Shown piece after piece: positions 11,808 through 24,400 of a stretch of DNA of 64,000 nt. Under the pieces are notes generated by a model. It made no database searches, was not told where the DNA came from, and saw only the letters and a program-made list of their open reading frames with translations. The DNA lies in assembly GCA_030737875.1 (NCBI GenBank), contig CM060912.1, positions 462,276,310 through 462,340,309 of the forward strand, given 5' to 3'. The DNA comes from Allium sativum. Lineage: Eukaryota; Streptophyta; Magnoliopsida; Asparagales; Amaryllidaceae. The translations under genes were made by a program, and so were the position numbers. How positions within the stretch are numbered: the stretch's first letter is position 1; every line of letters begins with the position of its first letter.

Positions 11808-12882
11808 ATAATAAAATGAATATTAGGCTCACGTCCCTATTTTGAAACTTAATTAGGCTCACATCCGGCCATAAACTTAATATAAATTAGGTCCTTGTTT
11901 TCAAAACTTATAAAATAATAATATAAAAAAAATAAAAAATTCGTAAATTAGTAATAAAATAAATTATGCATTATACAAAAAAATCAGTTCAAAAAACAAC
12001 AAAAATAATGTCAGAAAGAAGAAAACAGCAAAAAAAAAAAAGAAAAAACTGCAGTTAAATGCATAATATTATGCACCTTTTTGATTTTATTGCATGCATA
12101 TATGCAATTATTGCAGTTTTTCCAGCGGATAGATTTAACATAATTTTTCAGTTAATTTTTATTTGCATCCAAATGTGCAAATTTCTCAAAAAAATGCACA
12201 CATGTGTGCAACATTTTTATAGGATAAAAAGTAGGGACCTAATTTATTAAAAAAAAAAAAAAAGATTTGAAAAATTTAAACCCGCCACTTATTTTATTAC
12301 TTCCGCCTTTTTTTTTTTTTTTTACAAAAAAGTGCGTTCCTTCGTAAAAAAAATATCTAAAATATGGAAATAATTTCAGGATTCTACGGAAATAAAAAAA
12401 TAGTTGAATACATTTATGCAATTATTACTGATAATTGCATATATGTATGCAACTTTTCCGTAAGCTGTGTTCGGTTTGAAAATTTGAAACTGAACCTGCA
12501 CAAATGTGTGCAAATATTGGTATATTTGCACACATGTAAGTTTGTTTTTGTATGAATAAAAATCAACGAAGATGTATGTAGTTAAAAATATGCACGGATG
12601 TATGCAGGAAAGTGATATATGTGCATACTATTATGCATTTAACTGGAAATTTCGTTTTTTTTTTTTGTTTTTTTGATTTTTGACGCCTTCTTTGATGGTT
12701 TTTTGTTCTGAATTTTTTAGTGTTTACATGTTTTATTTAAATACGAATTTACGTGATTTTTTTATATTTTTTTTATGGCTTTTCAGAAAATAGGGAACTA
12801 ATTTACAATAAGTTTATGACCGGGTTTTTTTTATATTTTGAAACTTAATAGGGACCTCTAAAAAACGCACCCTATAATAAAT
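11808..12882. mobile_element. Long-terminal-inverted-repeat (foldback/MULE-like) element
   Basis: The ends are inverted copies over about 80 bp. The left arm (11825-11915) has CCCTATTTTGAAACTTAA and CCATAAACTTAATATAAATTAG; the right arm (12780-12870) carries their reverse complements with mismatches. Inner parts also pair: TTAAATGCATAATATTATGCA near 12056 and its partner near 12630. ATAATAAA (11808-11815 and 12875-12882) may be the target duplication. The interior is packed with TGCATA/TATGCA and TGCACA words, partly as direct repeats (near 12088 and 12440; 12170 and 12500). No transposase is present. Confidence 0.6.
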
Positions 12883-13436
12883 TTAACAAATATTTTCATA
12901 GCAATTGTCATTAAATTTTGTATGGTTCATTACTAATGTACATTTTATGAATTATTATTGACCTAATTCTCTTTTATTATAAAAAAATTAGTTAATTTAC
13001 AACTTTGCTATGCTAAATTGTTATATAATTATACCAATTAGGTAGTATATAACATACTGTATCACTACAAGAAAACGTCTGATTTTCGACGGCTAAAAAC
13101 CATCAGCGACCGTTAGAAATGGTCAACAGCCATTGGAAATCACTGTCGCATTTTGAGGCGTCGAGAAACAGAGTTTTCGACGGCTATTGACACAACTCGT
13201 CATTTGCATTTTCGCCCACTTACAATAGTTTGTAATGACTTTAGACGGTTTTCAACAGCCGTCAGTAGCCATCTTAAATCGTTACATACGCAAGTCAAAA
13301 AACCGTCGAAAGCCGTCAGAAACCATTACGGATTTTATGACCTATAATCTGTCGGAAGCCGTCGGAAAACCTACACAATTTTCTTATATTACAGATGCTA
13401 CTCAACCCTTAAACTACATTTACCATTCAAGCCATC

Positions 13437-13926
13437 ATCTCAGCTAGGGGTGAGCAATATTCGGTACAAACCAAATTAACCGACCAAACTGGTTCATTTC
13501 AGTCGATTCAGTTTTAAAAGTAAATCGATTTGAATTCAGTTCAAAAAATAATTTTTTTTGGTTATCGATTTAACCGAATTAACCGAACTTTTAATTTATT
13601 GTCTAATTTTATAATATTGTAGTTCTTTAAATAATTACTTTAGTTATATAATACAAAGGCATTTGCTGCAAATAGATCAAATCATATCATAAACATAAAA
13701 TTTACTATATCAGTTTTCTCCAAACATGAATTTATGTTTTACTTTGAGCGAATCCATCATTTGAATAATAGTACATCATTCAAGTTCTATTAAATCAGTT
13801 ATCGATCGAATTAACCGAAATTAATTCAATTAGGTTTGGTTCGGAAATATTTCGGTTTCAATTCAGTTTGAGTTTGTTTACCTTATAACCAACCGAACTG
13901 ACCAAACGTTTACCCTTAATCTCAAC
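13437..13926. mobile_element. hAT-type MITE inside the CACTA element
   Basis: The element spans 13445-13918, starting TAGGGGTGAGCA and ending, on the reverse strand, TAAGGGTAAACG. The 8-bp flanks are ATCTCAGC (13437-13444) and ATCTCAAC (13919-13926), one mismatch. The interior is rich in AACCGAATTAACCGAAC-like words on both strands, as in plant MITEs of the TTCGGTTTGGT type. It is a passenger within the CACTA right-hand (3') region. Confidence 0.6.
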
Positions 13927-14229
13927 CACAATCTATAATCCCAGCATACCATATACCAAGAAAATATCAAATTAAAACCAATTCTAACTCGAGAAATCAG
14001 GAAAACCAGCATAAATCAAAACTCAAACCCAAACCACAAATTATACAACGCATAAAAATATATGTACCACAGTCTACCATCATAAAAACATAAATACATC
14101 TAGTCCAACATCATATCTACCACAAAAAATCTACAGTCAAGTCAACTATCAATCGTACCATCATAATACATACATAAAAACAAACCACTGTCATATCAAC
14201 CCCAACAAAAAAACATACCTAACAATCGA

Positions 14230-14430
14230 TCATTGATCAGCATCATCTACAGAACCGGCTGAAGAGGGGAAGCGGCCATACTGCTGCGCAAACTCGGTCA
14301 AACGCTAATCTTGGAGTTGAGTCGTTTGGATGGCTTGACGGCGATTTTGGTCCTCAAGCCATGCCACCTTAGCCCTCAACCCCTCAATCTCTGCGGCATC
14401 TACAACATCTGTAGTTCGCCTGCCCCGTCC
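14230..14430 (-). pseudogene. CACTA second protein C-terminus (coiled-coil, TNP1/Transposase_24-like)
   Basis: On the minus strand this reads a short stretch with DAAEIEGLRAKVAWLEDQN followed by RRQAIQTTQLQD and a stop, then FAQQYGRFPSSAGS and a final stop. Such a charged coiled-coil segment ending in a low-complexity tail is typical of the protein encoded next to TNP2 in plant CACTA elements. It lies just beyond the TNP2 piece on the same strand. Most of the protein is missing. The assignment rests on position and composition rather than on a catalytic motif. Confidence 0.45.
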
Positions 14431-14905
14431 ACAACTAAAAAGAAAACATACGGAAAAAAACCTTTTTTGAAGCTTCGTATGTTTCTACTCCTTCGTTCCA
14501 CAATGTTCTTAATTCTTCAATCAACGGTTGTAAATAAATATCAATTCCTTGTGTCGAACCGTCGAGGCCAGAAACGATAATAGTAAGAAACATATATCGT
14601 GTTTTCATACACATCCATGGAGGTAAATTATAAGCTGTGATGATAATGGGTCATGACAAATATTTAGCACCAAATTGAGAAAATAGTGAAAAACCATCCG
14701 TAAATAATTCTAGTCTGACATTATGACTCTCTGCTGCAAAATTGGGATAAGCTTTATCGAAATGTGTCCATGCTTCCCCATCGGCCGAATGGGTCAACGT
14801 AACTTCTTCCTCCGGTCTCATCTTATGCCATCTCATATGAGATGCAGTTACGGAAGATGCATACAACCTTTGAAGCCTTGGAGTAATGGGCAAGTAAGGC
14901 ATACG
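14431..14905 (-). pseudogene. TNP2 CACTA transposase, downstream part
   Basis: Minus-strand reading from 14905 to about 14440 gives recognisable TNP2 blocks: ITPRLQRLYASS, HMRWHKMRPEEEVTLTHS, DGEAWTHFDKAYPNFAAE, NVRLELFTDGFSLF, then YNLPPWMCMKTRYMFLTI and GIDIYLQPLIEELRTLW, ending near VETYEASKK. The Trp expected after the SLF..GAKYLS segment is a stop (TGA). The rest of the DDE-containing region that normally follows is absent. The ATG of the apparent 100-aa ORF (14953) lies in the inserted copia LTR and is not the native start. The native upstream part is at 20904-21700. Confidence 0.85.
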
Positions 14906-15489
14906 TGTTGGAATTTCTATATACTTTATGATTGACAAATCATGAAATTCCATATTTGAATAGATGACCCATATTGATTTAATTGATAAGAAATCAAAGA
15001 AAGTAAAATGAAATAGTGGAATCCATACCTGAATCCACAGATGTTTACAGAGAGAGGATTAACCTAATTAAGACATGGTTTTGATTATCAAACCTGACAT
15101 AAGTTTTAGATCTGAATTGATAGTTGCTTCTTTCATCCACAGAATACCTGAGCGTTTGTTAAAGACGATCAACTTGGTTTTGGATCTTCCAAATTGACAC
15201 AAGTCCAAAAGTGAATGTATTTCTTCTGAGGGGATAAAGAGAATACGCTGAAAACTTGTGTAATTTGGGGACCATAATCCCTAATTTATAATAGTGTAAT
15301 ATTTTTAGTTCGGCCCTTCATCAAACTGAAAATTATTCCGGTCTCTACGCATTCCTTCCATAACAGTTGAATATATTTATGCCAATAAATTTGTTACCCT
15401 ATTAGACCACTTTAATTGGCATTCGCACCAAAAATATCGTTACACATTATATTTAAATGTGTGGCCCACATAATTGAAATATTCTAACA
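14906..15489 (-). repeat. 3' LTR of nested copia (584 bp)
   Basis: Direct copy of 20314-20898, with about one difference per 20-30 bp by eye. Begins TGTTGGAATTTC and ends TATTCTAACA on the plus strand. The adjoining polypurine tract on the minus strand identifies it as the 3' LTR. Confidence 0.85.
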
Positions 15490-15849
15490 ATCTCCCCCTG
15501 GGCCACATATTTAATAACCTTAAATGTGTTTAACCTTATGAGCTCCAAATTCTGCTATTTATGCCATAAGGTGTTTTCTAAAACAATCTCGTCCATTAAC
15601 CATGCTGACAAAGGATCAAAGCGGCTTTCGTTATCTTTAATGTAACTAAATCCATCAATGGTCCATATACCAACACAATCAAATGACATAGATCAATCAT
15701 GGATGCGTAGCATGGAGATTTACATGAGATGTGATCATTACATGTCTATTCCCAACTGGTCCAACTTTAGTGAGATCAAAATGTTCAATATTTGAACAAC
15801 CTAGAATGCAAACAATACTTTATTACTTTACTTTTGATAAGAAAAAAGA

Positions 15850-15894
<45 letters not shown>

Positions 15895-15959
15895 CCGAAG
15901 CATAGAGCAATGAGTCATACGACAATACCAAATACAAACTCCCCCTGAACCAAAATATC

Positions 15960-16520
15960 CTTACATAAAAAGTTACGTTGATTGAGGTACATGCTCAGGA
16001 AAGACCATAAGTGATAATCTTTTGGTAAGCGGATCCGCTATAATGGAGTTTGTCAAAGTATGCTCTATGAATTTTATATATTTTGCGCTCTCCCCTTATT
16101 GGAGAATAATATATTCTTTACAGTCACAATGTACTTTAATGATCTTTCAATTCTTTGTTAATAACCAACAGTCTTGTGACATAATTTTACAATTATTTTC
16201 CATATTTGGATGTCTTATAATTAAACATGAAAAATATTTTCATAGTAGTGGAATCTATACGTGTTTGCATCACACTTTCCTTATATAGTTCCACTCTATA
16301 TTATCATTACCTTAAGTGTATCATTTGCAGTAATGACATCCAAAAATTATTCGAATCATAATTCTTTATGATCACCAACTGATTCGATCTTTTATCTATG
16401 AGCATATAACCTTTTTTTATTTTATTCTTTAATGATACTTCATAACCATTTTGGTTACTAACAGGTGATCCACTTTCAATATCAATAAGATATCTGCCAA
16501 GCAATATACACGACACTCAT
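15960..16520 (-). pseudogene. copia pol remnant (RNase H tail)
   Basis: On the minus strand, from 16066 to about 15975, one frame reads IEHTLTNSIIADPLTKRL and then VFPEHV, the conserved C-terminal tail of copia RNase H (family pattern IADPLTKGL). Farther upstream (16516-16307) LIDIESGSPVSNQNGYEVS resembles the copia RNase H stretch around SDPHKGRSQTGYVF. Stops and indels interrupt every frame. It sits immediately inside the 3' LTR, as expected for the end of pol. Confidence 0.65.
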
Positions 16521-19500
16521 ATGTGTATATACTTCAGTATGCATTAAAATCCGTACTGCAAATGCATGGGGAATCATATGCAATTTTTTAGTTACAAGAA
16601 TGGTAGCACTTATATGTTTTGGTAGGAAAAAAAATCAACTGAATCGCAGTTAACATACCAAACCTTTTAAGCACTTATCTTCCTAATTCTTTTGTAATAA
16701 TCCAAATATCACCCCATGAACAATAATGGTATATTTTAATTCCAATTCCAAAAGACTAATCTATAAGTTGATTTCTTAAGTAGTTTCATCAACGTCTCCA
16801 TTGAGAAACATGGCCTTAATTTCCATCAGATAATGCTCAAAAGTACATGATACAATAAGCTCCAATGTGATTCTAAAGAATCATCTACTAAGTTCAAAAG
16901 AAACATTCTTTAAATAAAACAAAAAATTCCTTTTAAGAATAATGTTTTCATAAAAAGCCCTTATAAAATTCCATATTACCCAATTGATCCCTTTTGGCTT
17001 TGAGTAGTTATTCAAAACCATTGATCTTGTTACTTAAGTTAGAAGGAAATTTCAAACTTTATTATCTATTTATACTATATGTACTTTTCTTAAATCCACA
17101 TTTTTTTTAATTAGTAACTTACATGGATTGATGTTGGTCCATAGAATTATCTTTACCAATCATTTATTTATCTTTATGGAGAAATACTACATGGTCATCT
17201 GAAATAGCATTTCTTTCCTTTTAGGTGGATTTCCTTAGTGATCTTGCATTTTGAGGTTGTTGAGTTTGTTTTCTTGAAACAAAAAAAAAACTTAACTTGG
17301 AGAATAATTTCTTTACCATTGTCTTATTATGCTTCCTAATTACTTCTTGTTAATGAAATGAAACAAATATCCAAAGAAGCAACTATAGTTGAATCAGAGG
17401 TGATTCTCTTTAAAGACAATGATTATACTTTATTTCTTCCCCAAATTCAACATCCTCAAGAAGTTGTTGCATATCCCATCATTAAACTTTTCTTCAGTGT
17501 GGGAACATAAATTTATACCTTTAAAATCGCTTAGAATATCAACAAAGTATTTTTCACCTTTTTGATATCTCAAATTAGAATTCCTTAATTAGCTGAAATA
17601 TATAACTATATCAATCATCAAAACAAAATGTGAGATATCATTACAAAAGCTAGCAAACATAACTTATATATTAAACATTAGGAGCTTTAATTACATAAAT
17701 GCTTGAATTTATCCATAAATCCACATTATTATTTCTTAATGAACAATAATAACCTATTTTGTTCATATTAGGAATATAAAACCGAAATTTGTCTAAATAA
17801 CAACATAAAATAAATTTAAACAATTCAACTGAAATCTTAGTAATTACTTAAAGAAATATTGAATATACTTTACCTTATATGTCTGCATATTTCATTAGAG
17901 AAACAACTATAGATATATCTGTATGTTATTTCTTTTCTTCTAGATTCTTAGCGACTTCAATATCTTCATTTATACATTTGTTTATAATGTATGTCAAATG
18001 AGTACTTCCAACATTGTCATGCTTCATATTTCTTATTTTTACCATAAACCGAATAAATTAAATAACATAACACTTTTTTTCTTAAATTATTATTTTATAA
18101 TAATAATATTCTTAATATAACTATTATACCAAAAATTAATAATAACTTGAGTGCTATTAACTTTTGAAGCAAGATTTTTCTATATAGTGCTCATTTATGT
18201 TTGTTTTACTTTGACTTTATGGAATCTAGCACCACAATTATGCTTGTTTCCCCTTATTGTTTCCATAACGTGCTTTCCATTCTCAGTAGATAACTTATCA
18301 AAATTAGTTATCCTTATGTAGCACATCATTGAAAAACTTATAAAATACTTCACCATGTAATCCTTTTACTCTTGCTATTTGAGTTATACCACCTTTCAAT
18401 ATTCCTTTTTAATATAAAAAGAACATTTAACAGTAATAGGGTTGAATAAGACCCTCTTAATTGCAAGAGCTAGATCTATGAATTCAAGACAACGTATCAT
18501 CTTACTAATCCTTATAGATAGTCTCATACAAGATGAGAATTCACTTTAAAATGGCATATACTTTAGCCAAATTAGTTGAAAATTGAACAAAAACTAAGCT
18601 TGACCTTATATGCTCATAGTCAAATTTCAGCCATAGTAAATTCAAATAATTGGTTATTCTCTTATCAAGATACCTAGTACACATTGATATCAAGTCTTTG
18701 GATAGTAATGTCAACTGTAAGTGGTAATCTTGTTGTAACAATCAAACACTGACAATAAATTCAAGTGAAATAACAACCTTCCTTTGGGCCGATTAATTAT
18801 TCACTCGAAATAAAAACTTTATAATTGTCACGTATTTATCATCACACATGTGTAATTGATTCAGCCAAACATTCATCTTCCTTTGGGCCGACTAATATTT
18901 GCATGAATAACTACACACAAGTATCAAACATTTTCATGAACAACCAAAATAACAGAGGTCACTTTGGTGACATGTTTATTCCAAACAGATCGATGCGATT
19001 GTAAGATATTTACAGTTATAAAGAGACACCGAAATTATATTTGACCTATTTCTTACTGTTTGTATAGTGCGCATTAAGTGCCATAAAACACTCAAAAAAT
19101 GTTTTACGTCCATGTAAGAGTTAAAAATTTCAGAGAAAAATTCTTACTGTAGCATTAAATGCATTAGTCATAGCTATTTTCATCTTTTTCTTTAGGCATG
19201 TGGCTATATTAATGACATTCCCTTAATAAATATGACAAAATTTATCATAAATAAATTACGTAATAGATGTCATAAATTAATGCCACATAAAAAATTACAT
19301 ATAAATGACACAGTAAATGTCGTGCAAAATAACATTCATGAACATAATAGCTATGATGTATATCTGACCATAGTATAGCTACATGTAATGCTACTATGTC
19401 ATTTTTCTCTTTTGCTTTATTATTGGAATACTTAACTAAGCCATAAATGATACAGTTTAGATAAACATGCAACCTATTGCTCCTTTTATTTTATGCTGAC

Positions 19501-20313
19501 CGAAACATGAAAGTGCAACATATTTTCCACATGTGCCATACGTATAAAATATATGTATTTAATAAACATAAATGCATAAAAATGTCATTTCTTATTCCTA
19601 ATAGAAACAAGTTGAATTACTTAATTTCCATAAATGAAGCATTTAATGCATTTATGATATTACCATAACAACCACAATTAATGCATTTATAACAAAAAAT
19701 GAATAAATGCAATGGACCGTTATGTGACCAAAAAATGTATACCAATATTATAGCAAATTGGTTTAATTGCAAATATATATAAACAATGAAACAAAATCAT
19801 TTCATCTCAGATCTAGGCACGCATAAATATCTCAAAAGGAGCATACTTGATTCAAAATTTCTAAAATATGCCAAATACCATATATATAACTGTATGTCCA
19901 AATTAATTAAATCAAGTAGCCAGATTCATATTTCAGTGCATAAATGGTTCTAGATTATTCGAACTATTCTACACCATCAATAAACATTAAAGGAAAACAA
20001 CTATACATACATATCCAAAAAAATATCATTCATATTGAAATCCATAAGTAAGTCAGAATGATATGCATTAACTTGTGATGTTATGACTAACAAAAGGTTG
20101 TTTACCAAATTTAGAGAGATTCAGATCATTTTCTAAAATAAAATTAATGACTTTAAAAATTTAATCATGTAGATCTATCTTTCGAAACCAAGAGAGTTTC
20201 ACAAGTTAGCCATTAATTTTCAATACAAGAAATGGTACTAAATCAAAACCAAATCTTCACAAAAAATAATAATTTTCCCAATGAAATCAATAATGGGTGG
20301 CTCTAATACCACT

Positions 20314-20898
20314 TGTTGGAATTTCTATATACTTTATGATTAACAAATCATGAAATTCCATATTTGAATAGATGTCCCATATTGATTTAATTGAGAAGAA
20401 ATCAGAGAAAGTAAAATGAAATATCGGAAGCCATACCTGAATCCACAGATGTTTACAGAGAGGACGATTAACCTAATTAAGACATGGTTTTGATTACCAA
20501 ACCTGACACAAGCTTTAGATATGAATTGATAGTTACTGCTTTCATCAACTGAATCCATGAGCGTTTGTTAAAGACGATCAACTTGGTTTTGGATCTTCCA
20601 AATTGACACAAGTCCAGAAGTGAATGTATTTCTTCTGAGGGGATAAAGAGAATACGCTGAAAACTTGTGTAATTTGGGGACCATAACCCCTAATTTATAA
20701 CAGTGTAATATTTTTAATTCGTCCCTTCATCAAACAGAAAATTATTCCGGTCTCTACGCATTCCTTCCATAACAGTTGAATATATTTATGCTAATAAATT
20801 TGTTACCCTATTAGACCACTTTAATTGGCATTCACACCGAAAATAGCGTTACACATTATATTTAAATGTGTGGCCCACATAATTGAAATATTCTAACT
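20314..20898 (-). repeat. 5' LTR of nested copia (585 bp)
   Basis: Direct copy of 14906-15489. The plus-strand right end reads TATTCTAACT, where the last base differs from the expected A. The adjacent tRNA-Met-type primer-binding site (minus strand) at 20300-20312 marks it as the 5' LTR. Confidence 0.85.
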
Positions 20899-20903
20899 AT
20901 ACG

Positions 20904-21700
20904 TTTTTATGGAACTTCCTTTCCGTTCTTCTTTCTTGGTTTATATCTTTCATGATTACATATTTTCATTTTTTAAGGTTTACGTTATCTTTCCAAAATA
21001 GCATGCATACTTTTAAGCATGTATCTATTTTCTGATAAGGTAAGCCAAATGCCGACATAAGTTTTTTAACTTTTAGTGATTTTCACACATTAAATTATCG
21101 GGCAACATGTGCTTTTTTGTAACTTGCACAATGGCTGTAAACCCAACTTCAGTGATGTTGTATTTTGACTTTGTTGCAATGTACTCCGCGATTACCGACA
21201 GCTGAGTGTCGCTTTTACAACCATCCCAAGTAGGTTTCTTAGCATTATCCAATAAATCATAAATTTTCTTGGCTTCAATATTCGATCCTTCAACATTTCC
21301 ATCATCGTCGTCAACTGCAACCTTAGGAAACATTGATCATGTTGCATCTTCGACCATATTTTCAATACGGGTCGTACTAACATTTTTATTAACAACACTT
21401 TCTACCTCAGTCTCTACAAACGTATTTGCTACAACTTTTGCATGACGATCTCAAAAATAATACTCAGATACGAATCCGTTTTTACACAAATGGACTTCCA
21501 TAATATCCGGTAACTAATACTTCAAATGTCTACACTTATTACGCGGACAATGAATTTCAGGATCGCTTTCGTTAGTACTTAAAGTGAATTCAACAAAGAC
21601 ATTTGTACCATTATAAAAATCTTCTTTTATTGAACCTCTCTTTCCTCTTCTTTTGTACTTCTAACTCCTCCGATCAACAAAATAATCAATCATTTTTTCT
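20904..21700 (-). pseudogene. TNP2 CACTA transposase, upstream part
   Basis: Minus-strand reading from about 21690 gives the transposase-associated domain (VREDFYNG-like region as IKEDFYNGTNVFVEFTLS, then IHCPRNKCRHLKY and a stop, VHLCKNGFVSEYYF), followed by the TNP2 N-terminus (EAKKIYDLLDNAKKPTWDGC, LSVIAEYIATKSKYNITEVG, KKHMLPDNLMCENH). A decayed Cys-rich stretch (21060-20904) leads to the copia insertion. Several stops and frameshifts show it is dead. Together with 14431-14905 it is one gene cut by the nested element. The intact family acts in trans to mobilise CACTA elements. Confidence 0.85.
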
Positions 21701-23019
21701 ATTTGAGAAATTTAGTCACAAGTTCAAAAATTAATATTTATTTCATGAATACAAATTTGAAAAAAAAACTCGTTTTTAAGGTCGTACAACGCATGTGTAT
21801 ATAATGGTTGAAAGAAAATAACAATTCATTATGTTAAATTTAATTTCAAATCTGGCACATTTTTTGAACGCAACTTTTTTATATGGTCAGGCATCCTACT
21901 TTCCATTATAAATACAATAAACATTTATATTTTGTATACTACTTCGTCCCAAATAATTCAACAAAATTTCGGCAGCATTTCCCCTTTGTTTCCTACATTG
22001 TACACAAATGCATGTACGTAGGAAATAAAAAGAAAAATTAAACCAAAATTTTGTGAATTGTTTGCAACAAAGTAGTATACAAAATGTAGGTGCTCACTGC
22101 GTTCATAACTTGTCCAATAAAAAGATAAATCCAACAAATATTGTACCAGATGAATATAAACGGTCGTTTTTTAATTTGACAAATATGACTATTTATGTAA
22201 CGATCATGTACAATACTCGTCGGAGTGGATCGAAAACACTATAGGTGATATTAGCCAATTAGATGTGCGCATTTTACTATAAAAATACAATTTTACTATA
22301 ATCAAAAAATATTTTATTTTATCGACTTAAAGCTAATTTAATATTATTGTCGTTTCAATAGACTCAACTTGAATTTACTCATGTTTTTTTGTGTGCATAA
22401 GTCAAAATGTGCACAATGTACTATTCCAAGCTCGTGCACTCAGTTTTTCTTATAATAACTAACACAATAGAAGAATCACACATGCACAACGGTGCGTATA
22501 TACATAAATATCTATAATTATACAACGACAAAACCACGCTCGGGGGACATATGCACAAATAACCAAATATTGCGCATTTAAAATTCAATTTTGGTATCAC
22601 ATGAAATACACACATAATTAATAGAATGCTATAACCCACTACAACACTATTGAAACCAACTGCAATCAACAGATAACCTTTCTAATTTAAGCAAATATAG
22701 GTTTTGGTAAAAACTGGATTTTTAAGAGAAAACAAGTTTATACCTCAAATTAATCGCTTCGGTGGTTTGAATGGAAGCCCAGGATGTTCCTACGTAACGA
22801 AATTTGTGTTATTAAGGCAAAAAATTCGGATTTGGGGTGGTAGTGTTTTAGAAATCGCAGCAGTTTTTTTAATTGGGGAGGAAGAGAATGGGAAAGAAAA
22901 TCTCGGGTTGTAGGTTTATCACGAATATTTCTAACAGCCCGTCAAAAGCCATCGGAAATAATCCGTCGCTAGCCATTCCCCCTACCGCCAGGTCAGAAAT
23001 AATAATGTTTCTTATAGTG
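21701..23019. other. CACTA 5' subterminal and promoter-side region
   Basis: This is the start of the CACTA element for its minus-strand genes. It is AT-rich and has no readable coding sequence. The last 95 bp hold GCCCGTCAAAAGCCATCGG- and CCGTCGCTAGCC-type subterminal words leading to the terminal repeat. Confidence 0.5.
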
Positions 23020-23022
23020 TAT

Positions 23023-23689
23023 GACAAGTAGGTTGAAGAATATCAGTTAGGTAGTACATAATATACTACATGACAAGTGTGCTGAAGAAGAAAATAAACC
23101 CATGTATCTTGCATTATGTCAAAGCTCCACATCTAGTTTGGACAAGAGTGCTTATCATAACTAGACAATTTTATTTATATTTAAAATAATTTTATGTTTA
23201 AATCGGAAAAATAGAAATAAACTATCAACACAGCTCTCACTGTCTAATTGGTTGAACCACAAGAACCTTAGACCTTGCACTATCACGACTATGATAGAAA
23301 GAATTAAGAAATTTAACAAATAAAAAGATCTCACGTTTACATGGAAAAGCTAGTCTCCAAACTCTAACTGCAAAGATTTTATTTTTCCACCCTATTGCAT
23401 ATAAAAGGTAGGAAACGCCTAAGTTATATTTTTTCATTGTACCTAATTGTTAATACTCTAAAAGCCATAAGTAGCCTACGTAAAAAAATACGCTTAATCA
23501 TTCAAAAAATAGTGTTTAACCCACACTTTTAGAGGTGTCAAATGGACCATATAGGGTCGTATGAGAATCAACCAAAATTTAATCCAACCCATTTGCCATT
23601 CTTTTATTTTGAATCATTTAATATGAAGTCTTATCTGATCCGACATACCTATTAAGTGGGTTATCTATCTAACCCATATATCTGTAGTT
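23023..23689. other. Intergenic DNA with an apparent local duplication and hAT-like remnant
   Basis: The sequence GTTAGGTAGTACATAATATACTAC (near 23046) repeats the left flank of the CACTA element (near 13038). At about 23530, AGAGGTGTCAAATGG and AACCCATTTGCC resemble a common plant hAT MITE end, but no second terminus or duplication is found. Nothing else is recognised. Confidence 0.35.
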
Positions 23690-24400
23690 TATTATTATCT
23701 AAATACAACTATTAGTCACCTTGGACTTGGAGAACTTCAAGGTTCTTTCAAAAGAAGAAGTATTCGAGTGTTGCATATTGCCACTAATATAAGTGAGGGC
23801 TCACCGGTCGAAGCCTCATCTGGCCCCAAGAAAGTATAAGAAATTACTACAGTTTGGACAAAAAACTAATGACTTGTGTTTACGTGGGGTTCAAATATAA
23901 GAACGTAGTCTGTTATTTTCTAAGAATAAACGTTAGTCGCCTTGAATAACTACAACATTTGTTCAAAAAACGAAGTATTTGAGCGTTCTATATTGTCCGT
24001 AATTTAGGTGAGAGTTTATAGGCGAACCCTATCCCGTTTCTGAGGCAGTACGAACAAGTTATTATAGTTTTAAATAAAAAAATTAGCGACTTCGTGTGTA
24101 GGTGGGGTTCAGATATGTAAATCTATCATGTTATTTTCTATGTACAAATGATAGTCACCTTGGAGAGCTACAGTGCTCGTTAGCAAGAGGAAGCATTATT
24201 GTGTTTCATATTGTCTGTAATTTAGATGAGAGTTTATCGGTCGAAGTCTCGCATGGTACCAAGGCAGTATGGAATATTTACTTTAGTTTAAACAAAAAAT
24301 AGCAACTTTGTGTGTAAAGGGAGTTCAAATATGTGAATATAGCATGTTATTTTCTAAGTAAAATAATTTGTCACCTTGGAGAACTACAGTGTTCTTTCCG
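23690..24400. repeat. Degenerate tandem repeat, about 220-bp period, a little over 3 copies
   Basis: The block TGTTATTTTCTAAGTA...GTCACCTTGGAGAACTACAGTG recurs near 23690, 23910, 24130 and 24347. Each is followed by a GAAG(T/C)ATT-TGTTTCATATTGTC-like segment, a GTGAG(A/G)GTTTATCGGTCGAAG-like segment and a TGTGTGTA..GGGGTTCAAATATG-like segment. Copies differ by substitutions and small indels, so the array is old. Confidence 0.75.

Larger units (their letters stand above)
14901..20903 (-). mobile_element. Ty1/copia element nested in TNP2 (5993 bp, TSD ATACG)
   Basis: Two direct LTRs bound the element (14906-15489 and 20314-20898). Flanking 5-mers are ATACG on both sides (14901-14905, 20899-20903). 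On the minus strand the 5' LTR is followed by a primer-binding site (TGGTATTAGAGCC, 20300-20312) and the 3' LTR is preceded by a polypurine tract (CAGGGGGAGAT, 15490-15500). The interior is AT-rich and decayed, with stops throughout, and only the tail of pol is readable. The motif CCTTCCTTTGGGCCGA occurs twice, at about 18779 and 18879. A (TA)n tract lies at about 15854-15893. Confidence 0.85.
13060..23022 (-). mobile_element. CACTA (En/Spm) transposon with nested copia element
   Basis: The element is 13063-23019 (9957 bp). The left end CACTACAAGAAAACG and the right end, on the reverse strand CACTATAAGAAACA, are the CACTA terminal repeats, flanked by a TAT duplication (13060-13062, 23020-23022). 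Subterminal regions repeat CCGTCGAAAGCCGTC-like words at 13085-13360 and 22930-22995. Remains of TNP2 and a coiled-coil second protein lie on the minus strand. A copia element (14906-20898) is nested in TNP2. Without it and its duplication the CACTA unit is close to 4 kb, so it was already internally deleted. Confidence 0.85.
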
